A stretch of DNA of 64,000 nucleotides from PZPK01 sp965230795 (GTDB lineage: Bacteria > Pseudomonadota > Gammaproteobacteria > Pseudomonadales > Oleiphilaceae), in contig OZ246020.1 in NCBI GenBank assembly GCA_965230795.1, positions 1,054,001 to 1,118,000 on the forward strand. The letters run 5' to 3'. A program made the translations under genes and the position numbers. Below the pieces are notes generated by a model. It was not told where the DNA came from, searched no databases, and saw only the letters and a program-made list of their open reading frames with translations. Numbering within the stretch: position 1 is the stretch's first letter; each line of letters begins with the position of its first letter. Positions 1 to 8,685 of the stretch are shown one piece after another.

Positions 1-2
1 TC

Positions 3-1121
3 TATTTTTTTTACTTCGCCTTGCTGGGTTTGCTTGCTCCATATCTGGGGTTGTATCTGGAGTCCAAGGATTTTAGTTTGCTTGAGATTGCCCAGCTCAC
101 CTCCATTTTGATGGTAACAAAGGTATTGGCACCCAATATTTGGGGGGCGCTCGCAGATCGTAAGCAAAACAGATTGTTTTTGGTACGCATGGGAGCGTTT
201 TCTACTTTAGTAGCCTATTTAGGGTTCTTCTTCGCCGAGGGATTCTGGCATTTTGCAGCGGTAATAGTGCTGTTTAGTTTTTTCTGGAATGCGGTATTGC
301 CTCAGTATGAAGTGATAACCTTATTTAATCTGGCAGAATATAGAGACAAATATAGTCGGATCAGATTATGGGGCTCGATTGGGTTTATTGTCAGTGTTGT
401 TGTCGCAGGATGGCTATTTCAACGGCATGGTATTCAGTGGTTTCCCTGGGTGTTGTTGAGCATTGTGGCGTTGATCGCTGTTGCGAGTATGGCAAAACTT
501 TCCGAACCTCAGTCTCTGAGTGGTAATACATTTTCTGCTGCAGTGTTCTGGAAACGTTTGAGGTATCCGCATGTTTCCTTGTTTTTCGTTGTCTGTTTTT
601 TGTTGCAGTTGTCTCACGGCCCCTATTACACCTATTTCAGTATTTTTCTGGAATCGCTGAATTATTCCAAGATTGATATTGGTTTGCTGTGGAGTTTGGG
701 AGTCTGGGCAGAAGTTTTATTGTTCGTCTACATGCATGTGTGGTTCCGGCGATCCTCCGTTAACCACATCATGTGTATTGCCCTGGCGCTCACTGCATTG
801 CGCTGGCTTCTGATTGCGTACTTCGCGGATGTTGTTGCTGTGCTTATACTAGCTCAGTGCCTGCATGCAATGTCTTTTGGAGCGATGCATGCGGCCGCGA
901 TTCATTTCGTTCATCACTCCTTTCCAATCGAAAATCAGGGTAGGGCGCAGGCGTTATATAGCAGCACGGGTTTTGGAGCGGGTGGTGCAGCTGGCGCCTA
1001 TCTCAGTGGCGTAATTGTTGATGGGCACGGGTATCAGTCAGCATTCTTGTTCAGTGCTCTGATTGCATTTGTGGCGTTCGTGTTAATCGTTTTGCAGGGG
1101 CGTCTCTCTGTTATTCGATGA
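3..1121 (+). CDS. MFS transporter, 3-phenylpropionate/HppP-like (5' end outside window)
   Basis: Inner-membrane major facilitator protein of the MFS_1-like group that includes 3-phenylpropionate permeases. About 12 hydrophobic segments are visible along 372 codons. The reading frame is open to the window edge and begins with codons for YFFYFALLG, which fits the first membrane helix of this family, so the true start lies upstream and the internal TTG at 21 should not be used. The motif PNIWGALADRK near the start matches the usual loop 2-3 signature (G-x-x-x-D-R-x). The substrate cannot be read from sequence. There is no terminator right after the stop, and the next gene is 355 bases away. Confidence 0.85.
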   Translation, partial: YFFYFALLGLLAPYLGLYLESKDFSLLEIAQLTSILMVTKVLAPNIWGALADRKQNRLFLVRMGAFSTLVAYLGFFFAEGFWHFAAVIVLFSFFWNAVLPQYEVITLFNLAEYRDKYSRIRLWGSIGFIVSVVVAGWLFQRHGIQWFPWVLLSIVALIAVASMAKLSEPQSLSGNTFSAAVFWKRLRYPHVSLFFVVCFLLQLSHGPYYTYFSIFLESLNYSKIDIGLLWSLGVWAEVLLFVYMHVWFRRSSVNHIMCIALALTALRWLLIAYFADVVAVLILAQCLHAMSFGAMHAAAIHFVHHSFPIENQGRAQALYSSTGFGAGGAAGAYLSGVIVDGHGYQSAFLFSALIAFVAFVLIVLQGRLSVIR

Positions 1122-1476
1122 ACTCGAATCTTTCCTTGTGTTTCCAAACAATTCGTCGGCATTTTAGGGTTTGAACCAGAACCGGAATTTCCTCGAACTG
1201 ATCCCTATTAAGGGATTGAAAAAAATCAGTTTTGGATTGGTTGATTGGCAAATTAGCGTCTATGCTTTGTAAAAAGCGTATGAATAGGCCGCAGAAAGTC
1301 TGCTGCTTGTATGCGCGTTTAAATCCAAATTGGTTTCTTCGTTCTTGCGTGGTCGATTGCTTTCATCTTGTTGTGGAAGGGTCACTTTCTTAAGCAAAAA
1401 CCGAGAATAGATAAAAGTCTGTCGGGATCAATAACTCTCACCGATGGATGGTTCCAAAATAACGGAGTAGCGTTCG
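1122..1476. other. Intergenic region, 355 bases, AT-rich leader of the DUF1302 gene
   Basis: I see no convincing gene here. It holds a perfect 6-bp inverted repeat (ATCCCT, 4-base spacer, AGGGAT) at 1201-1216 with no T tract after it, and a weaker imperfect hairpin around 1259-1282. A single CTTAAG occurs near 1387. The region presumably carries the promoter of the DUF1302-DUF1329 pair, but I could not assign -35/-10 boxes. Confidence 0.4.
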
Positions 1477-3333
1477 ATGACAAAAAAAACACAGCGGCTG
1501 TTTAGCTTCGCCAAGCTTCCTATGGCAGTGGCGTTTGCAGCTTCGATGTCAACACCTGCTAGCGCGTTTCAGTTTTATATGGGCGATGTAGAAGCGAGCT
1601 TGGACACCACACTGAGTGCAGGATCCAGCTGGAGGATGGAGGATCCAGAGCCTGAGCTGATTGGGCAAGGTAATGGTGGTGAAGGGGGGTCTGTCAACAG
1701 TGACGACGGTAACCTGAATTTTGAAAAAGGTGACGCTTACTCCACGATCATCAAAGGTAATACCGATTTTCTGGCGTCTTATGAAGACTGGGGCGTCTTT
1801 GCTCGTGCCAAATACTGGTACGACTTTGAGTTGCGCGACGATGATCAGCGTTACTCGCTGAGTGATGATGGAAAAAACAACGCCTCCGGAGCGGAAATTC
1901 TGGACGCCTATATCTGGCGAGACTTCTGGCTGGGTGATACGCCCTTGAACGTGCGTATTGGTAAGCAGGTGGTGAGCTGGGGTGAAAGTACCTTTATCTT
2001 CAATGGTATTAATGTTGTGAACCCGGTCGATATTGGCGCCATTCGTGCGCCGGGTGCCGAAATTAAAGAAGCGCTTTTACCCGTTAACATGGTTTACGGC
2101 TCATTAGGCTTGACGGAGAACATTACCGTGGAAGCCTTCGTTCAATTGGACTATGAACGTTCCCGCATCGATGATTGTGGCACGTTCTTCTCTTCTGTGG
2201 ATTATGTGGCCGATGGCTGTGGCCCGGTGTATGCACTAAACAGCATCAATCAAGAAGATAACCAGATCAGCGGTACCTACCTTCCCCGTACCGCTGACAG
2301 AGATGCAAAGGACAATGATCAGTTCGGTATTGCAATGCGCTGGTTTGTTCCGGAATTGAATGAAACTGAGTTTGGGTTCTACTTCATCCAATACCACAGT
2401 AGGTTGCCTACGGTGGGGGGTAGAACTGCTGTAGATTCCAATTCAGATGGCGTTATCGATACCGTTGGCGAAGGTTTGGATCCTGATACAGGTGCCGCAT
2501 ACTTTATTGAATATCCTGAACAGATCAAACTCTACGGTATTAGTTTTAATACGACTGGCCCAGGTGGGATCTCCATTGGTGGTGAATACAGCTTTAAACA
2601 GGATGCGCCAGTTCAGTTGAACTCACCTGACCTGGTCGCCGCGGCACTGGGTCGCGCGCACACGGATGGTATTGTCTATTCGCCCGTCTTCCAGGATCGT
2701 GTGGAAGACACCAACGGCGATGGCTACTCCTCTGTCGCTGAGGCGGATGCTCAGAACTTCCTGGGTACGGAACAGTCAGGTTTTGATCGCTTCAACATCT
2801 CCCAGCTTCAGTTTACCGGTATTAAATTCTGGGATCAGATTCTCGGTGCGAGCCGCCTGGCGTGGGTAGGTGAAATCGGCGGTACTTACGTTCACGATCT
2901 GCCAGATGTTGATGAAAATCGATATGGCCGTTTTGACCAAACCAGTTTTGGTTTGACTGCGGATTATGCGGGTACCGGAGAAAATGTCGCAGCTTGTGAG
3001 GGGATCAACAGTATTGGCGAATGTAACCAGGACGGTTATGTCACTGATTTCTCATGGGGCTATCGTATGCGTGCCTCGCTCTTGTACAACGATGTGTTTG
3101 CAGGTGTGAACCTGAGTCCAACTTTGGCATGGTCCCATGACGTTAGTGGTTTTGCACCGGGACCTGGCGCCAACTTTATCGAAGGGCGCAAGTCTGTCGG
3201 TCTCTCTTTGAAAGCCGAATATCTCAACCAGTACACGGCTAACCTGTCCTATACCAGTTATTTCGGGGGTGAGCCCTACAATGAGATTGTTGATCGGGAC
3301 AATCTGGCATTTAGTGTGTCGTACTCTTTCTAA
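1477..3333 (+). CDS. DUF1302 family outer-membrane/exported protein
   Basis: 618-residue exported protein of the DUF1302 family, found mostly in Pseudomonas-like bacteria. A signal peptide is visible: basic start, hydrophobic core at about residues 15-27, and an A-S-A cleavage site before FQFYMGDVE. The rest is rich in alternating aromatic/polar residues and ends in FSVSYSF, a terminal aromatic typical of outer-membrane beta-barrels. The DUF1329 gene follows 36 bases later, the usual partner of this family, and the two share a terminator, so an operon is likely. The function is not established. Transport of hydrophobic compounds or lipids across the envelope is often proposed from context only. 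Confidence 0.85.
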   Translation: MTKKTQRLFSFAKLPMAVAFAASMSTPASAFQFYMGDVEASLDTTLSAGSSWRMEDPEPELIGQGNGGEGGSVNSDDGNLNFEKGDAYSTIIKGNTDFLASYEDWGVFARAKYWYDFELRDDDQRYSLSDDGKNNASGAEILDAYIWRDFWLGDTPLNVRIGKQVVSWGESTFIFNGINVVNPVDIGAIRAPGAEIKEALLPVNMVYGSLGLTENITVEAFVQLDYERSRIDDCGTFFSSVDYVADGCGPVYALNSINQEDNQISGTYLPRTADRDAKDNDQFGIAMRWFVPELNETEFGFYFIQYHSRLPTVGGRTAVDSNSDGVIDTVGEGLDPDTGAAYFIEYPEQIKLYGISFNTTGPGGISIGGEYSFKQDAPVQLNSPDLVAAALGRAHTDGIVYSPVFQDRVEDTNGDGYSSVAEADAQNFLGTEQSGFDRFNISQLQFTGIKFWDQILGASRLAWVGEIGGTYVHDLPDVDENRYGRFDQTSFGLTADYAGTGENVAACEGINSIGECNQDGYVTDFSWGYRMRASLLYNDVFAGVNLSPTLAWSHDVSGFAPGPGANFIEGRKSVGLSLKAEYLNQYTANLSYTSYFGGEPYNEIVDRDNLAFSVSYSF

Positions 3334-3369
3334 CATCCAATTGTGGCTCGGTTTGACGAGGTAGTTTAA

Positions 3370-4734
3370 ATGAAATTAATTAAAACAATATGTGCCGTCG
3401 GGGTGGTCGCTGCAAGCATGAATGCGGGCAATCTGATGGCAAAAGTGTCGTCCGAAGAAGCAGCGAAATTGGGTAACGAGCTTACGCCAGTTGGCGCGGA
3501 AAAAGCGGGCAACGCCGATGGAACTATTCCTGCCTGGGATGGCGGTTTGAAAGAAATCCCCGCGGGTTATGAGCAGGGTAAACCCTACATCGATCCCTTT
3601 GCGGATGATAAGGTTCTGTACACCATCACCAGTGAAAACATGGCGCAATACGCGGACAAGTTGTCGGATGGTCAGAAAGCCATGCTGCAAACCTATGCAA
3701 CCTATACCATGCCGGTGTATCCCTCTCGGCGACCTATTGGTTTTACCGAAGATATTGTCAACTTCGCTAAACAGAATGCGTTGAATGCGGAAATGATCGA
3801 AGGTGGAAACGGCCTCAAGAACGTCGCGGGCACGACCCCATTTCCTATCCCTAAGGCCGCGTTGGAAGTCGTTTGGAATCACATCCTCCGTTACCGTGGT
3901 GGAGCTTTGGATCGGACCTATGTTCAGGTGACGCCAACGGAGAGCGGTAGTTATACGCCTGTAAAATTTTATGAGGAGTACTCCAGACGTTTTCGTTTGT
4001 CAGATTTTGCAAGCAATAACGACGACAACGTTATGTTTTATTTCAAACAGGTAGTAACCGCACCGGCTCGTCTTGCAGGTAACGTACTGCTGGTACATGA
4101 GACCATTGATCAGGTAAAAGAACCACGACGTGCCTGGATTTACAACGCTGGTCAACGCCGTGTTCGACGTGCGCCTCAAGTTGGTTATGATGGTCCAGGT
4201 ACGGCGTCTGATGGTCTGCGTACTTCGGACAACTTTGATATGTTCAACGGCGCACCAGATCGCTATGACTGGACTCTGGAAGGCAAGCAGGAACTCTATG
4301 TTCCCTACAATGCCTACCGCATGGATGACAAATCTCTGAAGTATGAAGATCTTGTGAAACCTGGCCATTTGAACAATGATTATGCTCGGTATGAGCTGCA
4401 CAGAGTGTGGAAAGTGGTGGCGACGCTGAAAAGTGGTGAGCGCCATATCTATTCCAAGCGAGTCTTGTATGTGGATGAGGATAGCTGGGGAACACTGGTG
4501 GCTGACCACTACGATGGTCGCGGTGAATTGTGGCGTCATGCTGAAGCCCATACCAAGTACTTCTATGATGTGAAGGCATTGTTCACCAGTGTGGATTCAA
4601 CTCACGACCTGTTGTCCGGACGTTATATCGCGACGGGACTGTCTAACGAAGAGCCTGTCAAATATGACTTCACACGTGAGTTCAGTACGAAAGACTTTAC
4701 GCCCGCCGCTCTGCGACGCGCAGGTCGACGTTAG
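3370..4734 (+). CDS. DUF1329 family periplasmic/outer-membrane protein
   Basis: 454-residue exported protein of the DUF1329 family, which is thought to have a LolA/LolB-like lipid-binding fold. The signal peptide ends near residue 24 (NLMA before KVSSEE). The N-terminal DGTIPAWDGG and the central YNAGQRRVRRAPQVGYD are recognisable family segments. It sits directly behind the DUF1302 gene and ahead of a strong terminator, so it is the last gene of a two-gene envelope operon. I infer that the pair works together, the DUF1302 protein as barrel and this one as periplasmic partner. The cargo is unknown. Confidence 0.87.
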   Translation: MKLIKTICAVGVVAASMNAGNLMAKVSSEEAAKLGNELTPVGAEKAGNADGTIPAWDGGLKEIPAGYEQGKPYIDPFADDKVLYTITSENMAQYADKLSDGQKAMLQTYATYTMPVYPSRRPIGFTEDIVNFAKQNALNAEMIEGGNGLKNVAGTTPFPIPKAALEVVWNHILRYRGGALDRTYVQVTPTESGSYTPVKFYEEYSRRFRLSDFASNNDDNVMFYFKQVVTAPARLAGNVLLVHETIDQVKEPRRAWIYNAGQRRVRRAPQVGYDGPGTASDGLRTSDNFDMFNGAPDRYDWTLEGKQELYVPYNAYRMDDKSLKYEDLVKPGHLNNDYARYELHRVWKVVATLKSGERHIYSKRVLYVDEDSWGTLVADHYDGRGELWRHAEAHTKYFYDVKALFTSVDSTHDLLSGRYIATGLSNEEPVKYDFTREFSTKDFTPAALRRAGRR

Positions 4735-4750
4735 GCGATTGTGAAAACAT

Positions 4751-4779
4751 AAAAAAACGGGCTTTGAGCCCGTTTTTTT
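4751..4779. terminator. Bidirectional rho-independent terminator
   Basis: A 7-bp perfect stem (ACGGGCT / AGCCCGT at 4757-4763 and 4767-4773) with a 3-base loop is flanked by seven A residues on the left and a T tract on the right. It ends the DUF1302-DUF1329 operon on the plus strand and can also stop transcription of the acyltransferase on the minus strand. Confidence 0.93.
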
Positions 4780-4827
4780 ATGTCCGTCGTTCCAGTTGCT
4801 CAGTCTTTGTGACCGGTCTTCAGTGAC

Positions 4828-5730
4828 CTAGCGGCTATGCTGCTGTTTAAGTTGCGATAGCTTCGCATCTTTTCTTAGCCACAAGTCATTTATCCAGGTT
4901 TGGAAGGCTTCTTTGAATTCCGGATCATTGGCGTAGTCCTTGCCAAGAAACTCCTTCGGAATCTCTATCTTGTCGATTTGCACAATGACTCTGGGAATGC
5001 GGCCACAAATCAGGTCCCAGGGGCCATGTTTGCCATCGGGGTAAATGATGGAAATGTCGAGCATGGTGTGCAGTTGTTCGCCCATGCTACCGAGAACAAA
5101 GGCAGCACCTCCGGCTTTGGGTTTGAGCAGGTTGGTGAAAGGGGATTGCTGCTTGTCATGTTTTTCCTGCGTAAAGCGCGTGCCCTCCAGAAAATTGAAT
5201 ACGGATACCGGTGTGGTCTTGAATTTTTCACAGGCTTTGCGTGTTGTTTCAAGGTCTTTGCCTGCCAGGGATGGGTTCTTCTTCACCTGATCCGCGCTAT
5301 AGCGTTTCATAAACGGAAAATCCAGGGCCCACCAGCAGATGCCGATAATGGGCACCCAGATCAGCTCCTGCTTGAGAAAAAACTTGAGCATGGGGACGCG
5401 GCGATTCAGCACTTTCTGCACAATCGGAATATCTGCCCAGGACTGGTGGTTGCTGTTGACCAGATACCATTCGTTTTTGCTTAATCCTTCAAGGCCCGTC
5501 ACCTGCCATTCTGTCTTGTTGAACAGGGCAAACAGGAAACTGTTAAAGCTTACCCAGTTTGTAGCGGTTGCGATGGACATGCGTGTTGCCAGTTTCTGGA
5601 TGACCTGAAAAGGCAGAATCAGTTTGATGATGGCGCCGACAAGCAATATCGGCAGGCCAACACAGGTGTTCAGTATCACCAGAACAAATATGAGACTGCC
5701 CTTAAGTTGGGCGGGGAGGAAATGCAGCAT
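4828..5730 (-). CDS. 1-acylglycerol-3-phosphate acyltransferase-like protein (YihG/PlsC superfamily)
   Basis: Acyltransferase of the PlsC superfamily, closest in layout to E. coli YihG. It would act at the inner membrane, moving an acyl group onto a lysophospholipid. The catalytic block NHQSWAD (H-x4-D) and the later EGTRF block are both present, after an N-terminal membrane helix (about residues 9-40). An in-frame TTG lies 12 bases upstream, but the ATG at 5730 gives MLHFLPAQLKG, the better start. About 300 residues, as expected for the family. It is the downstream member of a minus-strand series with the YkvA-like and lipoprotein genes. Exact acyl donor and acceptor are unknown. Confidence 0.87.
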   Translation of the reverse strand: MLHFLPAQLKGSLIFVLVILNTCVGLPILLVGAIIKLILPFQVIQKLATRMSIATATNWVSFNSFLFALFNKTEWQVTGLEGLSKNEWYLVNSNHQSWADIPIVQKVLNRRVPMLKFFLKQELIWVPIIGICWWALDFPFMKRYSADQVKKNPSLAGKDLETTRKACEKFKTTPVSVFNFLEGTRFTQEKHDKQQSPFTNLLKPKAGGAAFVLGSMGEQLHTMLDISIIYPDGKHGPWDLICGRIPRVIVQIDKIEIPKEFLGKDYANDPEFKEAFQTWINDLWLRKDAKLSQLKQQHSR

Positions 5731-5857
5731 GAGTCGTTCCAAGCAAAAAATTTGTCAGAGTCTAGCGAGCGCTTGGTAGTGATTCAATGCCTTGAGCGAA
5801 CAAGTGTACCGATTTTTACAGCTGAATGACCGAAGAGTTGGGATTTGTCCGGGCAGA

Positions 5858-6229
5858 TCAGGGCTTGTCTTTATGTTTCGTACCGAGAATCTGGTCGGTT
5901 TTGTCTGTCGCCTGCTGTTTGATTTCTGGCGTAATATAGGCCGACAGGCTGGCGATGGCGGCAGCCATAACAGTAATGTCGTCAGTATAGCCAAGCACTG
6001 GTGTCAGGTCGGGGATGCCGTCAATCATGCTAATGAAGTAGCTCAAACTACCGATGATGGCTGTACGCACCCATAGGGGAGTGGCGGGTGCCTTGAGGGT
6101 ATAGAAAAGTACCAGGGCTTGTTCAATCGCATCACGACTCAATGAGGCGAGTGACGAGCGGATTTTTCTTAGTATCCGTCTTTCACTGACGTTTTCTTCT
6201 ATTTGCCCGAGGCGATCGGTGTCAGCCAT
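5858..6229 (-). CDS. YkvA family (DUF1232) membrane protein
   Basis: 123-residue protein with a DUF1232/YkvA domain. The core around IDGIPDLTPVLGYTDD is the family signature (PDxxPvxGxxDD), between hydrophobic stretches. No biochemical role is known for the family. The start lies 2 bases after the stop of the upstream lipoprotein gene, so the two are almost certainly co-transcribed and perhaps translationally coupled. Confidence 0.85.
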   Translation of the reverse strand: MADTDRLGQIEENVSERRILRKIRSSLASLSRDAIEQALVLFYTLKAPATPLWVRTAIIGSLSYFISMIDGIPDLTPVLGYTDDITVMAAAIASLSAYITPEIKQQATDKTDQILGTKHKDKP

Positions 6230-6231
6230 GG

Positions 6232-8526
6232 CTATTCCTCAAAAACAGTCGCGAGGTTCTGGGTTTGCATCGCATAGACCAATCCGAGGCTATTATTCTG
6301 GATCCAAAGTAAACTAAGAACACGACCCGCATCTTCACCATCTGCAGGCTGGCTGACAAAACCTTTCAAAGTCAGAGTGGTGCCATTGACGTTGTTAAAT
6401 GTCATTTCAATTGCATTGGTAGACTGCGTGCAACTCGTGCTGGGTAGCGTCGCGCCAAGGTCAGACTGACTGCCGGAAACAGAATTGTTGTCGACGTCAT
6501 GGGAGCGGTTGAGAAAGGTCAGTGACAGGTTTGCACTGCAGTTTGCAGTGTTCAGGTCGCTGGTGATGGAAAGTTGCGATCCATTGACATTGCGGAGTGT
6601 GTTTTCGGTATTGGTCATGCTCATGACGTTGCCCTGAATCTTGTAGTTTTCGCCAGTAAAGTTTGGCGATCCCGAGGTATCAAGTTCAGTGGCAATCATA
6701 ATGCCACGACCACGCTCAAGCGTATTCATGGCGAAAGCGAGATGGCGTCCATCTTGCGTTCCGTGACCCATGGGTGCCCGGGAGCCGCTGTCCAATTGGA
6801 CAAAGCCTTCAATATCGGGTGTTTCCCTTAGTGTGAAGCTGTAATCATCTGCCACAATGCCTGTTTGATCCGGGGTGTAAGTCACGGCATTGTTACTGGC
6901 CCGGCTCAGCACATAACTGCGAAACTCAGCAGAAGGTTGAGTGATATCAAAGACGCCTGCCACAGCGTCCCAGCGCATGGTTTCGGCAAACAGTTGCAGG
7001 GTTTCTCCGGTTTCACTGAGTTTCAGGGAGTAACTGACCACACCATAGGTTTTGCCATTTATGTCGCCTGCGGAGAAATCCGAGTCGGTTTTTCGGCCGT
7101 GGATTTCCCAGGTAAACAGATCCATGTCTTCCCTTTTGTTGCCCCGGGTAAATTGGCTGTCAAGAATGTTATTGTCGAAGTAAGTCGCACCAGAGCTGTA
7201 ATTGGATCCCAGTAGCCAGGTAGGTGAGGCGTCAAAAACCGGATCTTCCTCATCTATGCCAAGATCAAGGCTGGTATCCGGCTCATAGTCATTGGCCCGA
7301 TAAAGTTGGCTGTACACCGGGTTCAGTTGCCAGCCAATATCGCGAGGGTCGTCGCCATCGTCTGCATCGCTAATGGTTTGCAGTAATCTCCTTGATGCGA
7401 GCAGGTAGCCTTCCGTTGACAGATGAGAGTCGCTGCTGGTAAAGCCAAAGTCGACATTGGGCTCGGTAATGTCTCGTACAATGTCGATGCCGTCAAAAGT
7501 GAGGGTGCTGCGACGATGAATGATATTGGATGACAAAGCATCTGTCCGAATATCAAGCAAGTTCACGTTGTCCGAAAACTTTTGTTCATCGGTCAAAATG
7601 GTTTCGTCGACAAAATCCGAACTGAGTGTGGATAAGCTTACACGGTCACTTACAACGGCAGCATTGTTGTCACTGCGCAAAACCTGATTGATGCCCAGGC
7701 CAAATAATACCGAGTTGTAGTTTTCCGCGTAGGTCAGCCGATCATTAAGCTCTCCAGGTAAGGTACCTCCGGTATCACGGCGTGTGCCTTTGGCAACAGG
7801 TGATTGTACTCGCGTGATATCTGCTACGGCTGTTTCCACATGTGTGCGGATATCATCAGAATTGTCTATAGCAGTAAGCGCGGCAGCAACAGTTGAGCTT
7901 TGCGCCAAATCGAGTTCATAGAAACCTGCCAGCTCGCTGATATTTCTCAATAGACGCATTTTTGCATCAGCCTGGTTGTCACAACCATAATTACCGGTGG
8001 TGTCACAAGAGATCAGTTCATTCAGAGTTGCGGCATCTACTGTATCGAAGAGCTTTTTCATCACATAGTGGCTACGCACGCTGATCTCAATGCTCTCGCT
8101 TTGGTTGGCTAACATATAGAGGGGGGCATACAGCACATTGTCATCATTGAAGCGCGCTGAGATGACAACATTCAGATTGCTCGGAAAAGTGTTGCCAAAC
8201 TGTATTTCGTACTCGCCCGTTGAATTCTCGATCACGTCATAAGCAGGAACTGAAGCCGGTAGAGAGGGGCGCTCGGTAAAATCTTCGTTGAGCTGCACGA
8301 CGGAGATTCGACTTCTTGAGAGATTGTTGCTGAAGGTTAGGCCGGCGGTATTGAGGCGGATCAGAAATCGGACCTCTGGAATGAGCGCATCACTGCTTTG
8401 GTCTCTGGAGCTGCCCCCACCCGGACCCGGCACGCCACAGGCCTGTAACAGGACCATTAGCATTACCAGAATGCAGGATCTGGAAAAACTGTGTAGGGAG
8501 GAAGAGACGCTAGAACTCAAGGGCAT
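6232..8526 (-). CDS. Large lipoprotein of unknown function
   Basis: 764-residue protein I do not recognise. The N-terminus is a lipoprotein signal peptide with lipobox L-Q-A-C ending at Cys30, followed by a Gly/Pro/Ser-rich tether. The body is acidic and rich in Asn, Asp, Ser and Thr, with short beta-like segments, as in surface-exposed or periplasmic lipoproteins. Single cysteines occur in pairs (for example around residues 174-180), suggesting disulfides. No enzymatic motif is visible. It is the first gene of a likely operon with the YkvA-like protein and lies 159 bases downstream of gacS on the same strand. Confidence 0.7.
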   Translation of the reverse strand: MPLSSSVSSSLHSFSRSCILVMLMVLLQACGVPGPGGGSSRDQSSDALIPEVRFLIRLNTAGLTFSNNLSRSRISVVQLNEDFTERPSLPASVPAYDVIENSTGEYEIQFGNTFPSNLNVVISARFNDDNVLYAPLYMLANQSESIEISVRSHYVMKKLFDTVDAATLNELISCDTTGNYGCDNQADAKMRLLRNISELAGFYELDLAQSSTVAAALTAIDNSDDIRTHVETAVADITRVQSPVAKGTRRDTGGTLPGELNDRLTYAENYNSVLFGLGINQVLRSDNNAAVVSDRVSLSTLSSDFVDETILTDEQKFSDNVNLLDIRTDALSSNIIHRRSTLTFDGIDIVRDITEPNVDFGFTSSDSHLSTEGYLLASRRLLQTISDADDGDDPRDIGWQLNPVYSQLYRANDYEPDTSLDLGIDEEDPVFDASPTWLLGSNYSSGATYFDNNILDSQFTRGNKREDMDLFTWEIHGRKTDSDFSAGDINGKTYGVVSYSLKLSETGETLQLFAETMRWDAVAGVFDITQPSAEFRSYVLSRASNNAVTYTPDQTGIVADDYSFTLRETPDIEGFVQLDSGSRAPMGHGTQDGRHLAFAMNTLERGRGIMIATELDTSGSPNFTGENYKIQGNVMSMTNTENTLRNVNGSQLSITSDLNTANCSANLSLTFLNRSHDVDNNSVSGSQSDLGATLPSTSCTQSTNAIEMTFNNVNGTTLTLKGFVSQPADGEDAGRVLSLLWIQNNSLGLVYAMQTQNLATVFEE

Positions 8527-8685
8527 AAAGGGTATCCTGAAAACCGGGAGTAGCAGATTGGCGAGGGTATGTTAGCCAACGCCCAGGCTGCATGCTTAAT
8601 CCCCTAATTTAACTAAAATGCTGTGCAGATAGAAGTTGCTCTGCCTGGAACTGTGACCAAAATTGTGGTCAAGCTGCGTCTCCGT

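Noticed and set aside
1247..1265. Sigma54 promoter before the DUF1302 gene
   Set aside because: TGGCA is present, but the second GC element is not at the required spacing.
1387..1392. CTTAAG upstream of the DUF1302 gene as a PmrA box
   Set aside because: Single hexamer without a partner at 5-base spacing. Similar single hexamers occur inside several coding regions.
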